Shown here in pieces: positions 1 through 10,637 of a stretch of DNA of 64,000 bases. The notes under the pieces are model-generated. The model had not been told where the DNA came from, searched no databases, and was given only the letters and a program-made list of their open reading frames with translations. The position numbers were made by a program, and so were the translations under genes. Origin of the DNA: Muriicola jejuensis (lineage in GTDB: Bacteria; Bacteroidota; Bacteroidia; Flavobacteriales; Flavobacteriaceae). Positions within the stretch are counted from its first letter, which is position 1; each line of letters opens with the position of its first letter. The stretch lies in assembly GCF_010671595.1 (NCBI RefSeq), contig NZ_JAABOP010000001.1:496001-560000 (forward strand), written 5' to 3'.

Positions 1-903
1 ATTGGCACCGTGGCCTGCTTCGGCCTGGATATGGTCATTGATCTCCCCTATTTCATCAATGGTGATCTCCTTGGTACCAGAAACGATGAGCAACAATACG
101 TTTTTGGCTCCGGTGATCTTGTTGTCGTTCAGTAAGGGGGAGTCCAGAGCCTTCATGATCGCTTCTGTGGCCCGGGCAGAGCCTGAAGCCATGGCAGATC
201 CCATAATCGCGGTCCCGCTGTTTGATAGCACAGTCTTGGCATCCCTTAAATCTATATTCTGGGTGTAGTGATGGGTGATCACCTCTGCAATGCCCCTGGC
301 CGCAGTGGCCAAAACCTCATCTGCCTTGGAGAAACCAGCCTTGAAGCCAAGGTTCCCGTACACTTCGCGAAGTTTGTTATTGTTGATGATGATGAGGGAA
401 TCCACGTGCTCCCTGAGTCTCTCTATCCCTTTTTGGGCCTGATGGCACCTCATCTTCCCCTCGAACTGGAAAGGCATGGTGACGATCCCCACCGTAAGGA
501 TGTCCATGGCCTTCGCCTGTTTCGCAATGATAGGAGCCGCTCCTGTGCCGGTACCTCCTCCCATTCCGGCTGTGATAAAGATCATCTTTGTGGTGATATC
601 GAGCATACGCTTGATGTCCTCCATACTTTCCACAGCGGCCTGCTCCCCCACTTCAGGATTGGCCCCTGCCCCAAGTCCCTCCGTCAGGGAAACTCCTAAC
701 TGTATCTTATTCGGTACCGGGCTGTTCTGTAAGGCCTGAGAATCCGTGTTGCAGATCACGAAGTCCACGCCATTGATCCCAGCCTGGAACATGTAATTTA
801 TCGCATTGCTTCCTCCACCACCGACGCCGATCACTTTAATGACATTGCTTTGATTCTTGGGGAGGTCAAAGGAAATATTTTCAAATTCGGTGTTCTTGCT
901 CAT
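1..903 (-). CDS. ftsZ: Cell division GTPase FtsZ (3' end off window)
   Basis: Tubulin-like GTPase that polymerises into the Z ring at midcell and recruits the divisome. Only the first 301 codons are present; the rest lies beyond the left edge. The start is an ATG giving MSKNTEFENISFDLP. The nucleotide-binding loop GVGGGGSNAINYM lies at about residues 27-38 and the tubulin signature GGGTGTGAAP at about 115-124, both intact. Flavobacterial FtsZ usually has a long C-terminal linker, which cannot be judged here. It follows ftsA by 36 bases and probably shares the long dcw transcript. Confidence 0.97.
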   Translation of the reverse strand, partial: MSKNTEFENISFDLPKNQSNVIKVIGVGGGGSNAINYMFQAGINGVDFVICNTDSQALQNSPVPNKIQLGVSLTEGLGAGANPEVGEQAAVESMEDIKRMLDITTKMIFITAGMGGGTGTGAAPIIAKQAKAMDILTVGIVTMPFQFEGKMRCHQAQKGIERLREHVDSLIIINNNKLREVYGNLGFKAGFSKADEVLATAARGIAEVITHHYTQNIDLRDAKTVLSNSGTAIMGSAMASGSARATEAIMKALDSPLLNDNKITGAKNVLLLIVSGTKEITIDEIGEINDHIQAEAGHGAN

Positions 904-939
904 GTTGCTCTTATTAGGGGTTTATTGTTTTGCTTTTCT

Positions 940-2262
940 TCATTCTGCGTTGTCCAGAAAATCCTTTAGTTTTTCTGACCACCTGTCAAAGACTGATTTA
1001 CGCTCTCTTTTCTTGGCCGTGGCTGTAACCGTTTCCTCATGGCCCTGCATGACCATCTCCCGTTCCTTTTCTGCCTCCAGGGTCTTTAACCTACGCTTGT
1101 CCTTGTTCTCTACGGCATTCATCAACAATCCAACGGCCGTTGCGTAAAGCGGACTCGCGATCTCTGCATCGGAATCTCCGGCCAGATGTTCATTGGGATA
1201 GCCAATCCTGGTATCCATTCCCGTGATGTATTCGACCAGTTGCTTGAGGTGTTTTAATTGGCTTCCACCTCCCGTCAGGACGATACCGGCGATCAATTTC
1301 TTCTTCTGTTCTTCGTGTCCGTAATTCTTGATCTCCACATATACCTGCTCTATGATCTCGACCACCCTGGCGTGAATGATCTTGGACAGATTCTTCAGTG
1401 TGATTTCCTTTGGCTCCCTGCCCCTTAGCCCGGGAATGGAAACGATCTCGTTGTCCTTGTTCTCTCCTGGCCAGGCCGAGCCGAATTTGATCTTAAGGAG
1501 TTCTGCCTGTTTTTCAATGATGGAGCATCCTTCCTTGATGTCTTCAGTGATCACATTCCCTCCAAAAGGGATTACGGCCGTATGCCTGATGATGCCGTCC
1601 TTGAAGATTGCCAGGTCTGTGGTACCTCCCCCGATATCGATCAGGGCCACCCCGGCTTCCTTCTCTTCCTGACTCAGCACAGCCTCGGAAGAAGCAAGGG
1701 GTTCCAGCGTAATATTGTACAGATCCAGACCGGCACTTTTTATGCACCTTCCTATGTTCTTGATCGAGGATACCTGCCCTACGACCACGTGGAAGTTGGC
1801 CTCGAGACGTCCGCCATACATGCCGATGGGCTGCTTAATCTCAGCCTGTCCGTCTACCTTGTATTCCTGAGGCAGCACGTGGATGATCTCTTCTCCGGGT
1901 AACATTACCAGCTTGTAAACCTGATTGCACAATTTCTCCAGATCGTCTTCATTGATCACTTCCTCGGAATTGGCCCGGGTGATGTAATCACTGTGTTGCA
2001 GGCTCCGGATATGCTGCCCGGCGATCCCTACGACTACTGACCCTATCTTCAAGCCCGAATTGGCTTCTGCCTGCTCTACTGCCTGCTGAATGGATTTTAT
2101 GGTCTGGGTGATATTGTTCACCACACCACGGTGTACCCCCAGACTTTTAGACCGGCCGATACCCAATACTTCGATCTTGCCGTATTCATTTTCCTTACCG
2201 ATAATCGCCACGATCTTAGTGGTTCCTATATCGAGACCCACTGAGTAATTTACCTGATCCAT
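940..2262 (-). CDS. ftsA: Cell division protein FtsA
   Basis: Actin-like ATPase that ties FtsZ filaments to the inner membrane. About 440 residues, a normal length. The first phosphate motif LDIGTTKIVAIIG is near the N-terminus, DIGGGTTDLAIF is the second, and GIVLTGGGSQ the adenosine-side motif. The C-terminus ends in a basic/amphipathic segment (KSVFDRWSEKLKDFLDNAE) that fits the membrane-targeting helix. An upstream TTG or similar start would add 12 residues and overlap ftsQ. The ATG giving MDQVNYSVGLD is preferred because it leaves 4 bases after ftsQ and matches where the actin fold begins. Confidence 0.96.
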   Translation of the reverse strand: MDQVNYSVGLDIGTTKIVAIIGKENEYGKIEVLGIGRSKSLGVHRGVVNNITQTIKSIQQAVEQAEANSGLKIGSVVVGIAGQHIRSLQHSDYITRANSEEVINEDDLEKLCNQVYKLVMLPGEEIIHVLPQEYKVDGQAEIKQPIGMYGGRLEANFHVVVGQVSSIKNIGRCIKSAGLDLYNITLEPLASSEAVLSQEEKEAGVALIDIGGGTTDLAIFKDGIIRHTAVIPFGGNVITEDIKEGCSIIEKQAELLKIKFGSAWPGENKDNEIVSIPGLRGREPKEITLKNLSKIIHARVVEIIEQVYVEIKNYGHEEQKKKLIAGIVLTGGGSQLKHLKQLVEYITGMDTRIGYPNEHLAGDSDAEIASPLYATAVGLLMNAVENKDKRRLKTLEAEKEREMVMQGHEETVTATAKKRERKSVFDRWSEKLKDFLDNAE

Positions 2263-2266
2263 AATC

Positions 2267-2986
2267 TTATATTTTTGTGCACACAACTTGGTTGTCAAAT
2301 TCTAAACTTACCACGGCGTAATCCTTGAGGGATTTGTCTTTTAGGGCCTTCGCGTAGAAAGCCTTGAAGTTTTTGAACTTCGCTTCAAGGTCCCTGACGT
2401 CCCCCAGGTTCACGATAAAATCCTCCACCCTGAATTTTAACTGGTACCGCTCTTCAGAAAGAATGTGAATCCCGATCACGTTCTTCCTGAGAAAATCGTC
2501 CTTGTTTATATACTTCAGTATTTCAAATACATCATCCAGACTCTTACCGGTAATCTCCCCTGTTATGATAGGTACCCTGGCGGAGTGCAACTTGGATAAG
2601 GGCATAGATTTTCCATCCTCATCAAGGTAGAAAGTTGAATTCCCTTTAACTCTGCCTATGGGCTGCCTTTGGAAAATTTTGGATGTAAGTTTGTCATCAA
2701 TAGTAAGATATACTTGGGCACTTTTCACCATATCATGGGTCTCGAGGACCTTTTCTATAGTATTCAAAACTACCTTTTCTTTATCCTCCATCAGGATGCT
2801 TCCGTAATTTTGTATTAACAATTTATTAACCATATCCTTGGATAGGTATACATTGTTGTCTCCTTCAAAAACGATCTCCACCTCACCGATGGGTCTGACG
2901 GCATTTCGATGATTAGAAAATGCATAAAGTCCTGTTATACAGATTATTAAACAGAACGTTTTGATATAGTTCCAATTAATTTTCAT
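2267..2986 (-). CDS. ftsQ: Cell division protein FtsQ/DivIB
   Basis: Bitopic divisome protein linking early and late division proteins through its periplasmic POTRA domain. It has a short cytoplasmic segment, one hydrophobic helix (FCLIICITGLYAF) and a POTRA-like region from about residue 35 (GEVEIVFEGDNNVYLSKDMV), followed by a beta domain. Sequence similarity to proteobacterial FtsQ is low, so the call rests on topology and on its place between murC and ftsA. The ATG giving MKINWNYIK overlaps the murC end by 11 bases; a TTG two codons upstream is less likely. Confidence 0.9.
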   Translation of the reverse strand: MKINWNYIKTFCLIICITGLYAFSNHRNAVRPIGEVEIVFEGDNNVYLSKDMVNKLLIQNYGSILMEDKEKVVLNTIEKVLETHDMVKSAQVYLTIDDKLTSKIFQRQPIGRVKGNSTFYLDEDGKSMPLSKLHSARVPIITGEITGKSLDDVFEILKYINKDDFLRKNVIGIHILSEERYQLKFRVEDFIVNLGDVRDLEAKFKNFKAFYAKALKDKSLKDYAVVSLEFDNQVVCTKI

Positions 2987-4328
2987 AGTCAAATTCGCGT
3001 TTTAGTGAGTCTGCTTCAAGGCCTATGTCCCCTGCTCCCAGCGTTACCAGGATCTCGGGATTTTGTGCCTTTATTTCTTTGGCCAATTCCTGTTTTGTGA
3101 CCAGTTTTTTCTTCGGGTTTGAGATCCGTTCCAACAAGCCCTGGGAAGTAACTCCGGGGATCGGTTTTTCACGGGCCGGGTAGATATCCAGCAACAGAAT
3201 ACTGTCGAATCCGGACAGGCTTTTGGCAAAATCCTCCATAAAATCCCTGGTCCTGGAAAACAGATGGGGTTGAAAGACCGTCAGGATGCTCTTCCCCGGA
3301 TGCATTTCCCGGATCGCTTCCAGCACGGCGTCGATTTCCGCTGGGTGGTGGGCGTAATCGTCAATAAAGATCAGGTTGTCCTTCCGGATCTTATAGGAGA
3401 AACGTCTCTGTACACCCTTGAAGGTTTCCAGTGCCTTCGCGAGGCGATCCGGCGGGGGACCGGCCTGGATCGCCATTGCGAAAGCCACTAAGCCATTGAG
3501 CAGGTTATGTCTGCCCGGCTTATTGAATCTCACCCCTTCGAGTGTTCTTTCAGGGGTGCCCAAATCGAATATGTAGGTGCCATGTTCAATCTTTATATTC
3601 CTTATGCAGTAATCGGAATCGTCCTCAATTCCATAGGTGATGCCCTTTAAGGGCAGCCCGTTCCTTACGAAGAGTTTTCCGCCGGGTTTGAGCCTGGAGG
3701 CAAATTCGAGGAAGGATGCACGCAGCGATTCCTGGTCACCGTAGATGTCCAGATGGTCCGCATCCATAGAGGTTATGCAGGCCACGTTCGGATGGAGTCT
3801 CAAAAAGGATCGGTCAAATTCATCTGCTTCCACCACAGAGTATTCGTCTCCCTCACTGATAAAATTGCTGTTGAAGTCTTCTGAAATTCCTCCGAGGAAA
3901 GCCGTGAGGGGTGTACCTGTCTCCCTGAGCAAATGTGCCAGTATGCTGGAAGTGGTGGTCTTCCCATGGGTTCCTGCCACAGCGAAACAGAAGGTGTCCC
4001 GAGTGATCGTTCCAAGGACCTCAGATCGCTTCTGAACCCTGAACCCGTGTTCCTTAAAGTGAGTCCATTCACTGTGATCCACTGGCACGGCTGGAGTATA
4101 AACGATCAGGGTGTCTGACGGATCGAGGAATGGAGCCGGCACAAGGGAAAGATCATCCAAATAATGAATATCCATCCCCAGGGCCTCCAATTCCATGGTC
4201 AGGGGTGATGGGGTTTTGTCATAGCCCGCCACTTCCATACCGCGGAATACAAAATACCTGGCCAGGGCAGACATTCCTATGCCTCCGATCCCGATAAAAT
4301 AAACCCTATGGAAATCGAATCTATCCAT
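2976..4328 (-). CDS. murC: UDP-N-acetylmuramate--L-alanine ligase MurC
   Basis: Cytoplasmic ATP-dependent ligase that adds L-Ala to UDP-MurNAc, the first amino-acid step of peptidoglycan precursor synthesis. About 450 residues. The N-terminal Rossmann domain shows [14 protein letters not shown] at 11-24, the ATP loop [10 protein letters not shown] is at about 119-128, and the central domain contains [11 protein letters not shown] and the C-terminal region [10 protein letters not shown] typical of MurC. The start giving [13 protein letters not shown] overlaps the murG stop by 8 bases (ATGGATAG). A longer upstream reading has no support. Confidence 0.97.
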   Translation of the reverse strand: MDRFDFHRVYFIGIGGIGMSALARYFVFRGMEVAGYDKTPSPLTMELEALGMDIHYLDDLSLVPAPFLDPSDTLIVYTPAVPVDHSEWTHFKEHGFRVQKRSEVLGTITRDTFCFAVAGTHGKTTTSSILAHLLRETGTPLTAFLGGISEDFNSNFISEGDEYSVVEADEFDRSFLRLHPNVACITSMDADHLDIYGDQESLRASFLEFASRLKPGGKLFVRNGLPLKGITYGIEDDSDYCIRNIKIEHGTYIFDLGTPERTLEGVRFNKPGRHNLLNGLVAFAMAIQAGPPPDRLAKALETFKGVQRRFSYKIRKDNLIFIDDYAHHPAEIDAVLEAIREMHPGKSILTVFQPHLFSRTRDFMEDFAKSLSGFDSILLLDIYPAREKPIPGVTSQGLLERISNPKKKLVTKQELAKEIKAQNPEILVTLGAGDIGLEADSLKREFDYEN

Positions 4329-5421
4329 GCCTGTTATTGAGTAATTCCACGATCTCATCCACAATACTTTCCGTAGCCCCGGGCTTTGCCAGACTTTTGA
4401 TGTTCCTGCCGAGTTCTGCTCGCTTCTCTCCGGAGTTTAGCAGCTCCTCGAAGGCCGGTTTGAACTCCGCATCGAGTTCCTCTTCCCTTATCATAAGCGC
4501 GGCCTGCTGTTTCACCAAAGCCAATGCGTTTTTGGTCTGATGATCCTCCGCCACATTGGGCGAAGGGATGAACATGACAGGTTTGCCTACCATACAGAGT
4601 TCTGAGACGGAACCGGCTCCTGACCTGGAAATAATGATATCCGCAATTCTATAGCCGTGTTCCATATGATTTAAATATCCAAATACCTTTACAGTATCAG
4701 AATTCAGGTGTTTGTATTGTTCGTAATACCCAGAGCCGCATTGCCAGACGAGCTGTAATCCCGATGCCTTGAAAAAGGGAAGCTGGGATTCGATGAGCTG
4801 GTTGATACGCCTAGATCCGAGGCTTCCTCCGAGAACCAGGAGGGTCATTTTCTCCGGGAGGAGATCGAAGAATTCGTATGATCCCTTCGCATCTTCCGGG
4901 AGATTAACCAGAGCGGCCCTCACGGGATTCCCCGTAAATACGATCTTCTCTTTTGGGAAGAATTTTTCCATCCCCCCATAGGCCACACAGATCCTGTCTA
5001 CCTTCCCGGAAAGCCATTTATTGGTGATCCCCGCGTAGGAGTTCTGTTCCTGCAGCAGGCAGGGTACACCCTTGCGGGAGGCCACCTGCAAAACAGGTCC
5101 GCTTGCAAAGCCGCCTGTCCCGACTACCACATCCGGATTGAACTTTCTTACTATGTTTCTCGCTCTTATCAAACTACTTATCACTTTAATTGGGAAGAGC
5201 AGATTCTTTACGCTTAGTTTTCTCTGTAATCCACTGATCCACAATCCTTTTATTTCGTATCCTGCCTGAGGCACCTTTTCCATCTCCATCCTGTCCTGTG
5301 CTCCCACAAACAAGATCTCTGCATCCGGGAATCTCCTTTTAAACTCATTGGCAATAGAGATTGCCGGATAGATATGCCCTCCTGTGCCTCCTCCTGAGAG
5401 AATGATCCTATAACTGCCCAC
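4321..5421 (-). CDS. murG: UDP-GlcNAc transferase MurG
   Basis: Peripheral membrane GT-B glycosyltransferase that converts lipid I to lipid II by adding GlcNAc. 366 residues, normal for the family. The glycine-rich loop [12 protein letters not shown] is at residues 9-20, a second G loop ([12 protein letters not shown]) is central, and the donor-binding motif [17 protein letters not shown] with downstream DHQTKNA is present. The start codon is GTG, 14 bases inside the end of ftsW, giving [12 protein letters not shown]; no better ATG lies ahead of the conserved loop. Confidence 0.97.
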   Translation of the reverse strand: MGSYRIILSGGGTGGHIYPAISIANEFKRRFPDAEILFVGAQDRMEMEKVPQAGYEIKGLWISGLQRKLSVKNLLFPIKVISSLIRARNIVRKFNPDVVVGTGGFASGPVLQVASRKGVPCLLQEQNSYAGITNKWLSGKVDRICVAYGGMEKFFPKEKIVFTGNPVRAALVNLPEDAKGSYEFFDLLPEKMTLLVLGGSLGSRRINQLIESQLPFFKASGLQLVWQCGSGYYEQYKHLNSDTVKVFGYLNHMEHGYRIADIIISRSGAGSVSELCMVGKPVMFIPSPNVAEDHQTKNALALVKQQAALMIREEELDAEFKPAFEELLNSGEKRAELGRNIKSLAKPGATESIVDEIVELLNNRHG

Positions 5422-6601
5422 TCAAGACTTCTAAAGGGTTATTCTCATCTATTTCCTTCTGCTCTTCAGCCTGCTCATTCTTCCTGCTCGCACTCAGTAC
5501 AATTCCAATGGCCAGGCAGGTCATCCAGATCGATGTACCCCCACTGCTGATAAGCGGCAGGGTCTGTCCTGTGACGGGAAACAGTTCTACCGCCACTGCC
5601 ATATTGATGAGTGCCTGGAATACGATCGGCAAGCCAACCCCCACTACGAGCAATTTCCCGAAGACCGAGGTATTGGCATTGGCTACGACCACGATCCTGA
5701 AAAGGAGGAGCATATACACGAACATGAGGGAGAAACCCCCAATTAGCCCGTATTCCTCCACGATAATGGCATATATAAAATCCGAAGAACTCTGAGGAAG
5801 GAAATTCTTCATGACGCTCTTGCCTGCCCCGTTACCCACGAGGCCCCCGCTGGCAATGGCAATTTTTGCTTTTTCTATCTGATAGTCTGCCTCCGTGTCT
5901 GCTGGATCCCAGAAACTTTCCAACCGGTTCATCCAGGTGTCTACCCTGTTTGGAAAAAGGTCTGGAGCCGCCTTGGCCACCAGCACGAATAGCAATAACC
6001 CCAACAGCCCGATTCCCACGACCCCGGTCAGATATTTCACAGGGTAGCCCCCCAGGAAACACAACACGAGAACCATGAAGAAAAGGATGGCTGCCGTGGA
6101 AAAGTTCGCAGGCAGGATCAGCATGACGATCAAAAATACAGGGGACCACAGAGGTAAAATACTCTCCTTGAAAGTGATCTCCTTCTCCTTGATCTTCGAG
6201 AGGTAGCGGGCGATATACACCATCAGGACCACTGAAGCCAGGGTGGAGGTCTGAAAGGTGATCCCCACCAGGGGTAACCGGATCCACCTGCTCGCGTTGG
6301 CTCCCCCTATGGTAGTACCCTGTGCCAGGGTATACACCAGAAGTGCCAGTACCACGGGCATCGCAATAATGGACAGCCCTTTAAAATAATGTGCCGGTAT
6401 CTTGTGAACCCCGTAAATGATGCCAAATCCAAGAAAGAGTAAGAGACCGTGTTTCACCAGGTGACCCATAGTGGTACCGTTCCCCACCACATAGACCAGG
6501 TTACTGCTGGCGCTGTAGACCGGCAGGAATGAGAACAAAGCCAGCAGGGCCACCACAGCCCATATGACCTTATCTCCCTGTATGTGGCTGAATATCTTCA
6601 T
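5408..6601 (-). CDS. ftsW: SEDS peptidoglycan polymerase FtsW
   Basis: Multi-spanning SEDS-family glycosyltransferase that polymerises lipid II at the septum together with the transpeptidase FtsI encoded upstream. 397 residues with about ten hydrophobic segments. Family features include the region [16 protein letters not shown] in the large periplasmic loop, [12 protein letters not shown], and [16 protein letters not shown] near the C-terminus. The C-terminal cytoplasmic tail is acidic. The position between murD and murG supports FtsW rather than RodA. Confidence 0.95.
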   Translation of the reverse strand: MKIFSHIQGDKVIWAVVALLALFSFLPVYSASSNLVYVVGNGTTMGHLVKHGLLLFLGFGIIYGVHKIPAHYFKGLSIIAMPVVLALLVYTLAQGTTIGGANASRWIRLPLVGITFQTSTLASVVLMVYIARYLSKIKEKEITFKESILPLWSPVFLIVMLILPANFSTAAILFFMVLVLCFLGGYPVKYLTGVVGIGLLGLLLFVLVAKAAPDLFPNRVDTWMNRLESFWDPADTEADYQIEKAKIAIASGGLVGNGAGKSVMKNFLPQSSSDFIYAIIVEEYGLIGGFSLMFVYMLLLFRIVVVANANTSVFGKLLVVGVGLPIVFQALINMAVAVELFPVTGQTLPLISSGGTSIWMTCLAIGIVLSASRKNEQAEEQKEIDENNPLEVLSGQL

Positions 6602-6604
6602 TGT

Positions 6605-7939
6605 TTAAAGGTTTTTGATGGCCTCCTTAAACTGATTGCCCCGGTCTTCGTAATTCTGAAAGAGGTCGAAACTCGCACATGCTGGTGACAACAGTACGGA
6701 ATCCCCCCTTTCGGCAACCTTGTAAGCTACCTTTACGGCTTCGGACATGGCGTAGGTCTCCACAAAAATGTCTACCGCATTGCTGAATACCTCCCTGAGT
6801 TTGGAATTGTCCATACCCAGGCAAATTATGGCTTTTACCTTTTCGCGAACCAGGGGCATGAGCACCTTGTAGTCATTCCCCTTGTCTACCCCTCCCACGA
6901 TCCATACCGTAGGTGTGGTCATACTGTCCAGGGCGTAATAGGTGGCATTTACATTGGTGGCCTTTGAATCGTTGATGTACTGTACATGGTGTATTTTCAG
7001 CACCTTTTCCAGCCTGTGATCGGCACCCTGAAAATTTTGTATGCTCTCCCGGATCACTTCCTTCCGTATACCCACTAATTTGGCCGCCGTGATCGCGGCC
7101 ATGGTATTCTTGAGGTTGTGCTTTCCCTCCAGTGCTAATGAATCTGATGCTAATTCCATAATGTCCTCTTGTGTCTTTATAATAAATTGTTCTTTCCTAA
7201 GGCTGGTTCCTTCTCTTCCTTCCCCTTCCAATGAGAAGGGCAGGCATACGGCCCGGACCGGGTGGTTCTCTAGGTGGGAGGTGATCACCTCATCATCCCC
7301 GTCATAAATGAAATAATCCTCCTTGCCCTGGTTCATGGTGATCCTGAATTTAGACGCTACGTACTTTGTAAAATCGTAGTCGTACCGGTCCAGGTGATCC
7401 GGGGTGATATTGGTGATCATCCCGATGTGAGGCCGGAAATCCGTGATCCCATCCAACTGGAAGCTGCTGATCTCCAGGACGTAATAGTCCTTTTCGGTCT
7501 CAGCCACCATTTTGGCGAAGCTATCGCCGATATTTCCCGCCATACCCACTGACAGGCCCGCCTGTTTGAAAATATGGTAGGTCAGCATGGTGGTGGTGGT
7601 CTTTCCATTGCTCCCGGTGATCCCGATAATGGTGGCCTGCGTATACCTGGATGCAAACTCGATCTCGGAGATCACGGGAATGCCCTTTGCGATGAGTTTT
7701 TGCACCAGGGGTGCCTTGTCCGGGATCCCCGGGCTCTTCATCACCAGGCTTGCATTGAGGATCTTCTCCTCCGAATGACCGCCTTCTTCCCAATCCAATC
7801 CAAAATGAATAAGAACGTCCTTGTACTTTTTCTGGATCTGTCCCTTGTCCGAGACAAATACCTCATATCCTTTCTTTTTCCCCAGGATGGCTGTGCCCAC
7901 TCCGCTTTCGCCTCCTCCCAGAACCACCAGGCGATCCAT
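6605..7939 (-). CDS. murD: UDP-MurNAc-L-Ala--D-glutamate ligase MurD
   Basis: ATP-dependent ligase that adds D-Glu to UDP-MurNAc-L-Ala. 444 residues. The N-terminal nucleotide-sugar domain begins LVVLGGGESGVGTAILGKKKGY. The ATP loop GITGSNGKTTTT is at about 106-117, NITPDHLDRYD marks the central domain, and NDSKATNVNAT plus LLSPACASFDLF the C-terminal domain. The gene leaves only three bases before ftsW and one after mraY, so it is clearly translated from the same message. Confidence 0.97.
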   Translation of the reverse strand: MDRLVVLGGGESGVGTAILGKKKGYEVFVSDKGQIQKKYKDVLIHFGLDWEEGGHSEEKILNASLVMKSPGIPDKAPLVQKLIAKGIPVISEIEFASRYTQATIIGITGSNGKTTTTMLTYHIFKQAGLSVGMAGNIGDSFAKMVAETEKDYYVLEISSFQLDGITDFRPHIGMITNITPDHLDRYDYDFTKYVASKFRITMNQGKEDYFIYDGDDEVITSHLENHPVRAVCLPFSLEGEGREGTSLRKEQFIIKTQEDIMELASDSLALEGKHNLKNTMAAITAAKLVGIRKEVIRESIQNFQGADHRLEKVLKIHHVQYINDSKATNVNATYYALDSMTTPTVWIVGGVDKGNDYKVLMPLVREKVKAIICLGMDNSKLREVFSNAVDIFVETYAMSEAVKVAYKVAERGDSVLLSPACASFDLFQNYEDRGNQFKEAIKNL

Positions 7940-7940
7940 C

Positions 7941-9161
7941 CTATCGTACCTTTAGGGTTACTATGGTCACGATGGCCAGCAAGATCCCGATGATCCAGAA
8001 TCTGGTGACGATCTTGCTTTCGTGATAGCCTTTCTTCTGATAATGATGATGAAGGGGCGACATCAGAAAAATGCGCCTCCCTTCCCCGTATTTCTTCTTG
8101 GTATACTTGAAATAGCTCACCTGCATCATGACCGAGAGGGACTCTGCAAAAAAGATCCCGCACAAGATGGGGATGAGCAGTTCCTTTCGCACGATGATGG
8201 CGATGACCGCTATCACCCCGCCTATGGTAAGGCTTCCCGTATCCCCCATGAACACTTGGGCCGGGTACGCATTGTACCACAGAAATCCCACCAGGGAACC
8301 CACAAAGGCCGAGATAAAGACGACCAGTTCCCCTGCCCTGGGTATATAGAATATGTCCAGGTAGTTTGAGAAAATAATATTACCGGAGACCCATGCGAAA
8401 ATGCCGAGGGTAAGTACGATGATCGCAGATGTACCTGCGGCAAGGCCATCGATCCCATCCGTCAGGTTGGCACCGTTGGAGACCGCCGTGACAATAAAGA
8501 TCACGATAGGGATAAAGACCAGCCAGGCGTATTTCTGAGGATCTGCGCCAAACCAGGAAACCACTTCCCCATAGTCGAGCTCATTGTTCTTAAAGAAGGG
8601 GATGTTGGTCTTGGTCGATTTCAATTCCTTCCCTTCCACATCCCTGACCTCGAATCGCTCCGTGATCGTGGTCTTGTTCTTTTCTTTCATGGTGACCTCG
8701 GGATGAAAGAACAGGGTAGCACCTACCATCAACCCCAGGACCACCTGTCCCAGGATTTTAAACCTTCCTTTAAGGCCATCTTTGTTCTTCCTGAAGATCT
8801 TTATATAGTCGTCTATAAATCCGATGATCCCCATCCAGAGAGTAGTGACGATCAACAGGATCACATAGATATTGTCCAATCTTGCGAACAGAAGTACGGG
8901 GACCAGGGTAGACATAATGATGATAATCCCTCCCATGGTGGGTGTTCCCTGTTTCTGCTGCTGCCCTTCCAGCCCGAGGTCACGGACCGTCTCCCCTATC
9001 TGCTTGCGCCTGAGTAGCAGGATGATCCGCTTCCCGAGGGTGGTCGCCAATACAAGGGAAAGCAATACCGCCATGGCTGCCCGGAAGGTGAGGAACTGAA
9101 AAAGGGTAGCTCCCGGGAACTGGTATTGTTTTTCCAAATATTCAAACAGATAGTATAGCAT
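7941..9161 (-). CDS. mraY: Phospho-MurNAc-pentapeptide transferase MraY
   Basis: Integral membrane enzyme that transfers phospho-MurNAc-pentapeptide to undecaprenyl phosphate to form lipid I. The conserved Asp pair is in GFIDDYIKI (117-118), the [12 protein letters not shown] motif at about 232-243, and [11 protein letters not shown] near the C-terminus. At 406 residues it is longer than the roughly 360 of E. coli. The extra length is a hydrophilic insert at about 155-210 rich in Lys, Thr and Glu between membrane segments, a feature I associate with Bacteroidota MraY. Confidence 0.96.
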   Translation of the reverse strand: MLYYLFEYLEKQYQFPGATLFQFLTFRAAMAVLLSLVLATTLGKRIILLLRRKQIGETVRDLGLEGQQQKQGTPTMGGIIIIMSTLVPVLLFARLDNIYVILLIVTTLWMGIIGFIDDYIKIFRKNKDGLKGRFKILGQVVLGLMVGATLFFHPEVTMKEKNKTTITERFEVRDVEGKELKSTKTNIPFFKNNELDYGEVVSWFGADPQKYAWLVFIPIVIFIVTAVSNGANLTDGIDGLAAGTSAIIVLTLGIFAWVSGNIIFSNYLDIFYIPRAGELVVFISAFVGSLVGFLWYNAYPAQVFMGDTGSLTIGGVIAVIAIIVRKELLIPILCGIFFAESLSVMMQVSYFKYTKKKYGEGRRIFLMSPLHHHYQKKGYHESKIVTRFWIIGILLAIVTIVTLKVR

Positions 9162-9173
9162 AGTTTATACTGC

Positions 9174-10637
9174 TTATTTTTTCAATTCTTCCAGAATGCG
9201 TTTCACGATCTTGAAATCATCAAAGTCGACCCTGTTCCCGTTCGTCTCCTGGTACGTCTCATGTCCCTTTCCAGCAAGAAGGATTATGTCCTGTGCACCA
9301 GCCAGCTGACAGGCCGTCCTTATAGCCTGTTCCCTGTTTTCAATGGCCAGTACCTTCAGAGAGTGCTGAGGTTCCACTCCTGCTTCCATTTCCGAAATAA
9401 TGGACGCCGGGGGTTCGGATCTGGGGTTGTCAGAGGTGAAGATCACCTTGTTGCTCATGGAGGAGGCGATATGCCCCATTACCGGACGCTTAGACTTGTC
9501 ACGATCACCACCGCACCCCACTACGGTGATGACGCTTTCATTTCCAGTCCTCAATGCACTGATTGTTTCCAGCACATTTTTTAAAGCGTCCGGCGTATGG
9601 GCATAATCAACAATAGCCGTTATGCGATTCTTAGAGATATGGTATTGAAACCTCCCGTCGACGTTTTCGAGTTCGCTGAGAAGTTTAAGGGTTTCGAATT
9701 TATCCAGACCCATCAGATCGGCCGTTGCGTAGATAGCCAGGATGTTGTAGGCGTTGAAATGCCCGATGAGTTTGGTCCAGAGTTCATTGTTATCGATCTT
9801 CAGCAACTGCCCGCTGAATTGGTTTTCCAGGATCTGGGCCCGGTAATCCGCATAGGATTTCAGGGCGTAGGTGTATTTTCTCGCTTTGGTATTCTGCAGC
9901 ATGACCAAACCGTTCTTGTCATCCATGTTGGCCAGGGCGAAGGCATTTTTGGGCAACTCGTCGAAGAGTCTCTTCTTCGCATCCCGGTATTCGGCGAAAG
10001 TATTATGGTAATCGAGGTGATCATGGGAAAGGTTGGTGAAAATGGCCCCCGCAAATACGAGTCCGGCCGTGCGTCTCTGATCGATCCCATGAGAACTGGC
10101 CTCCATAAAACAGTATTCTACCCCTGCCTCGCTCATCAGGGACAGGTATCGATTGATGGTGAGCGCATCCGGCGTTGTATGTCGGGTGGGGTATTCCTTC
10201 TCGTCTACCATGATCCGGATGGTGGAGATTAAACCCACTTTAAAACCTGCCTTTTTGAACAATCTGTAAAGCAGGGTGGTAACTGTGGTCTTTCCGTTGG
10301 TACCCGTAACCCCCACCAATTTGAGGTTCTTTGAAGGATTTTCGTAAAAGTTGGCGGCCATCACCGCAAGGGCTTTTTTGGAATCTTCCACTTCGAGGTA
10401 GCTAACCTCATTCACCAGTTTTTCAGGCAATTGTTCACAAACCACCGCATTTGCGCCTGAGGCGATCGCTTTCTCAATAAATCCATGCCCGTCTGACTGG
10501 GTCCCGCGAATGGCCACGAATACATCGTCCATGCCGACTTCCCTGGAATCGAAACAGATGTGGTTCACGAGCTTGGCGGTGGTCCCGCTCACTGCCGTGA
10601 GGCCTACTCCGTACAGGATGTCCTTAAGCGATTTCAT
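9174..10637 (-). CDS. murE: MurE ligase, probably meso-diaminopimelate adding
   Basis: ATP-dependent ligase that adds the third stem-peptide residue to UDP-MurNAc-L-Ala-D-Glu. 487 residues. The ATP loop is GVTGTNGKTTVTT and the carbamylated-Lys region follows the usual order. The specificity segment reads SDNPRSEPP; DNPR is the motif of enzymes that use meso-diaminopimelate instead of lysine, so the wall is predicted to be A1-gamma type. The start overlaps the ftsI end by 4 bases. Confidence 0.96.
   Translation of the reverse strand: MKSLKDILYGVGLTAVSGTTAKLVNHICFDSREVGMDDVFVAIRGTQSDGHGFIEKAIASGANAVVCEQLPEKLVNEVSYLEVEDSKKALAVMAANFYENPSKNLKLVGVTGTNGKTTVTTLLYRLFKKAGFKVGLISTIRIMVDEKEYPTRHTTPDALTINRYLSLMSEAGVEYCFMEASSHGIDQRRTAGLVFAGAIFTNLSHDHLDYHNTFAEYRDAKKRLFDELPKNAFALANMDDKNGLVMLQNTKARKYTYALKSYADYRAQILENQFSGQLLKIDNNELWTKLIGHFNAYNILAIYATADLMGLDKFETLKLLSELENVDGRFQYHISKNRITAIVDYAHTPDALKNVLETISALRTGNESVITVVGCGGDRDKSKRPVMGHIASSMSNKVIFTSDNPRSEPPASIISEMEAGVEPQHSLKVLAIENREQAIRTACQLAGAQDIILLAGKGHETYQETNGNRVDFDDFKIVKRILEELKK

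Noticed and set aside
268-699. 143-codon plus-strand frame opposite ftsZ
   Set aside because: It lies wholly inside ftsZ on the opposite strand, has no recognisable motif, and ftsZ explains the coding signal.
9597-10232. 211-codon plus-strand frame opposite murE
   Set aside because: Antisense shadow of murE; no family resemblance.
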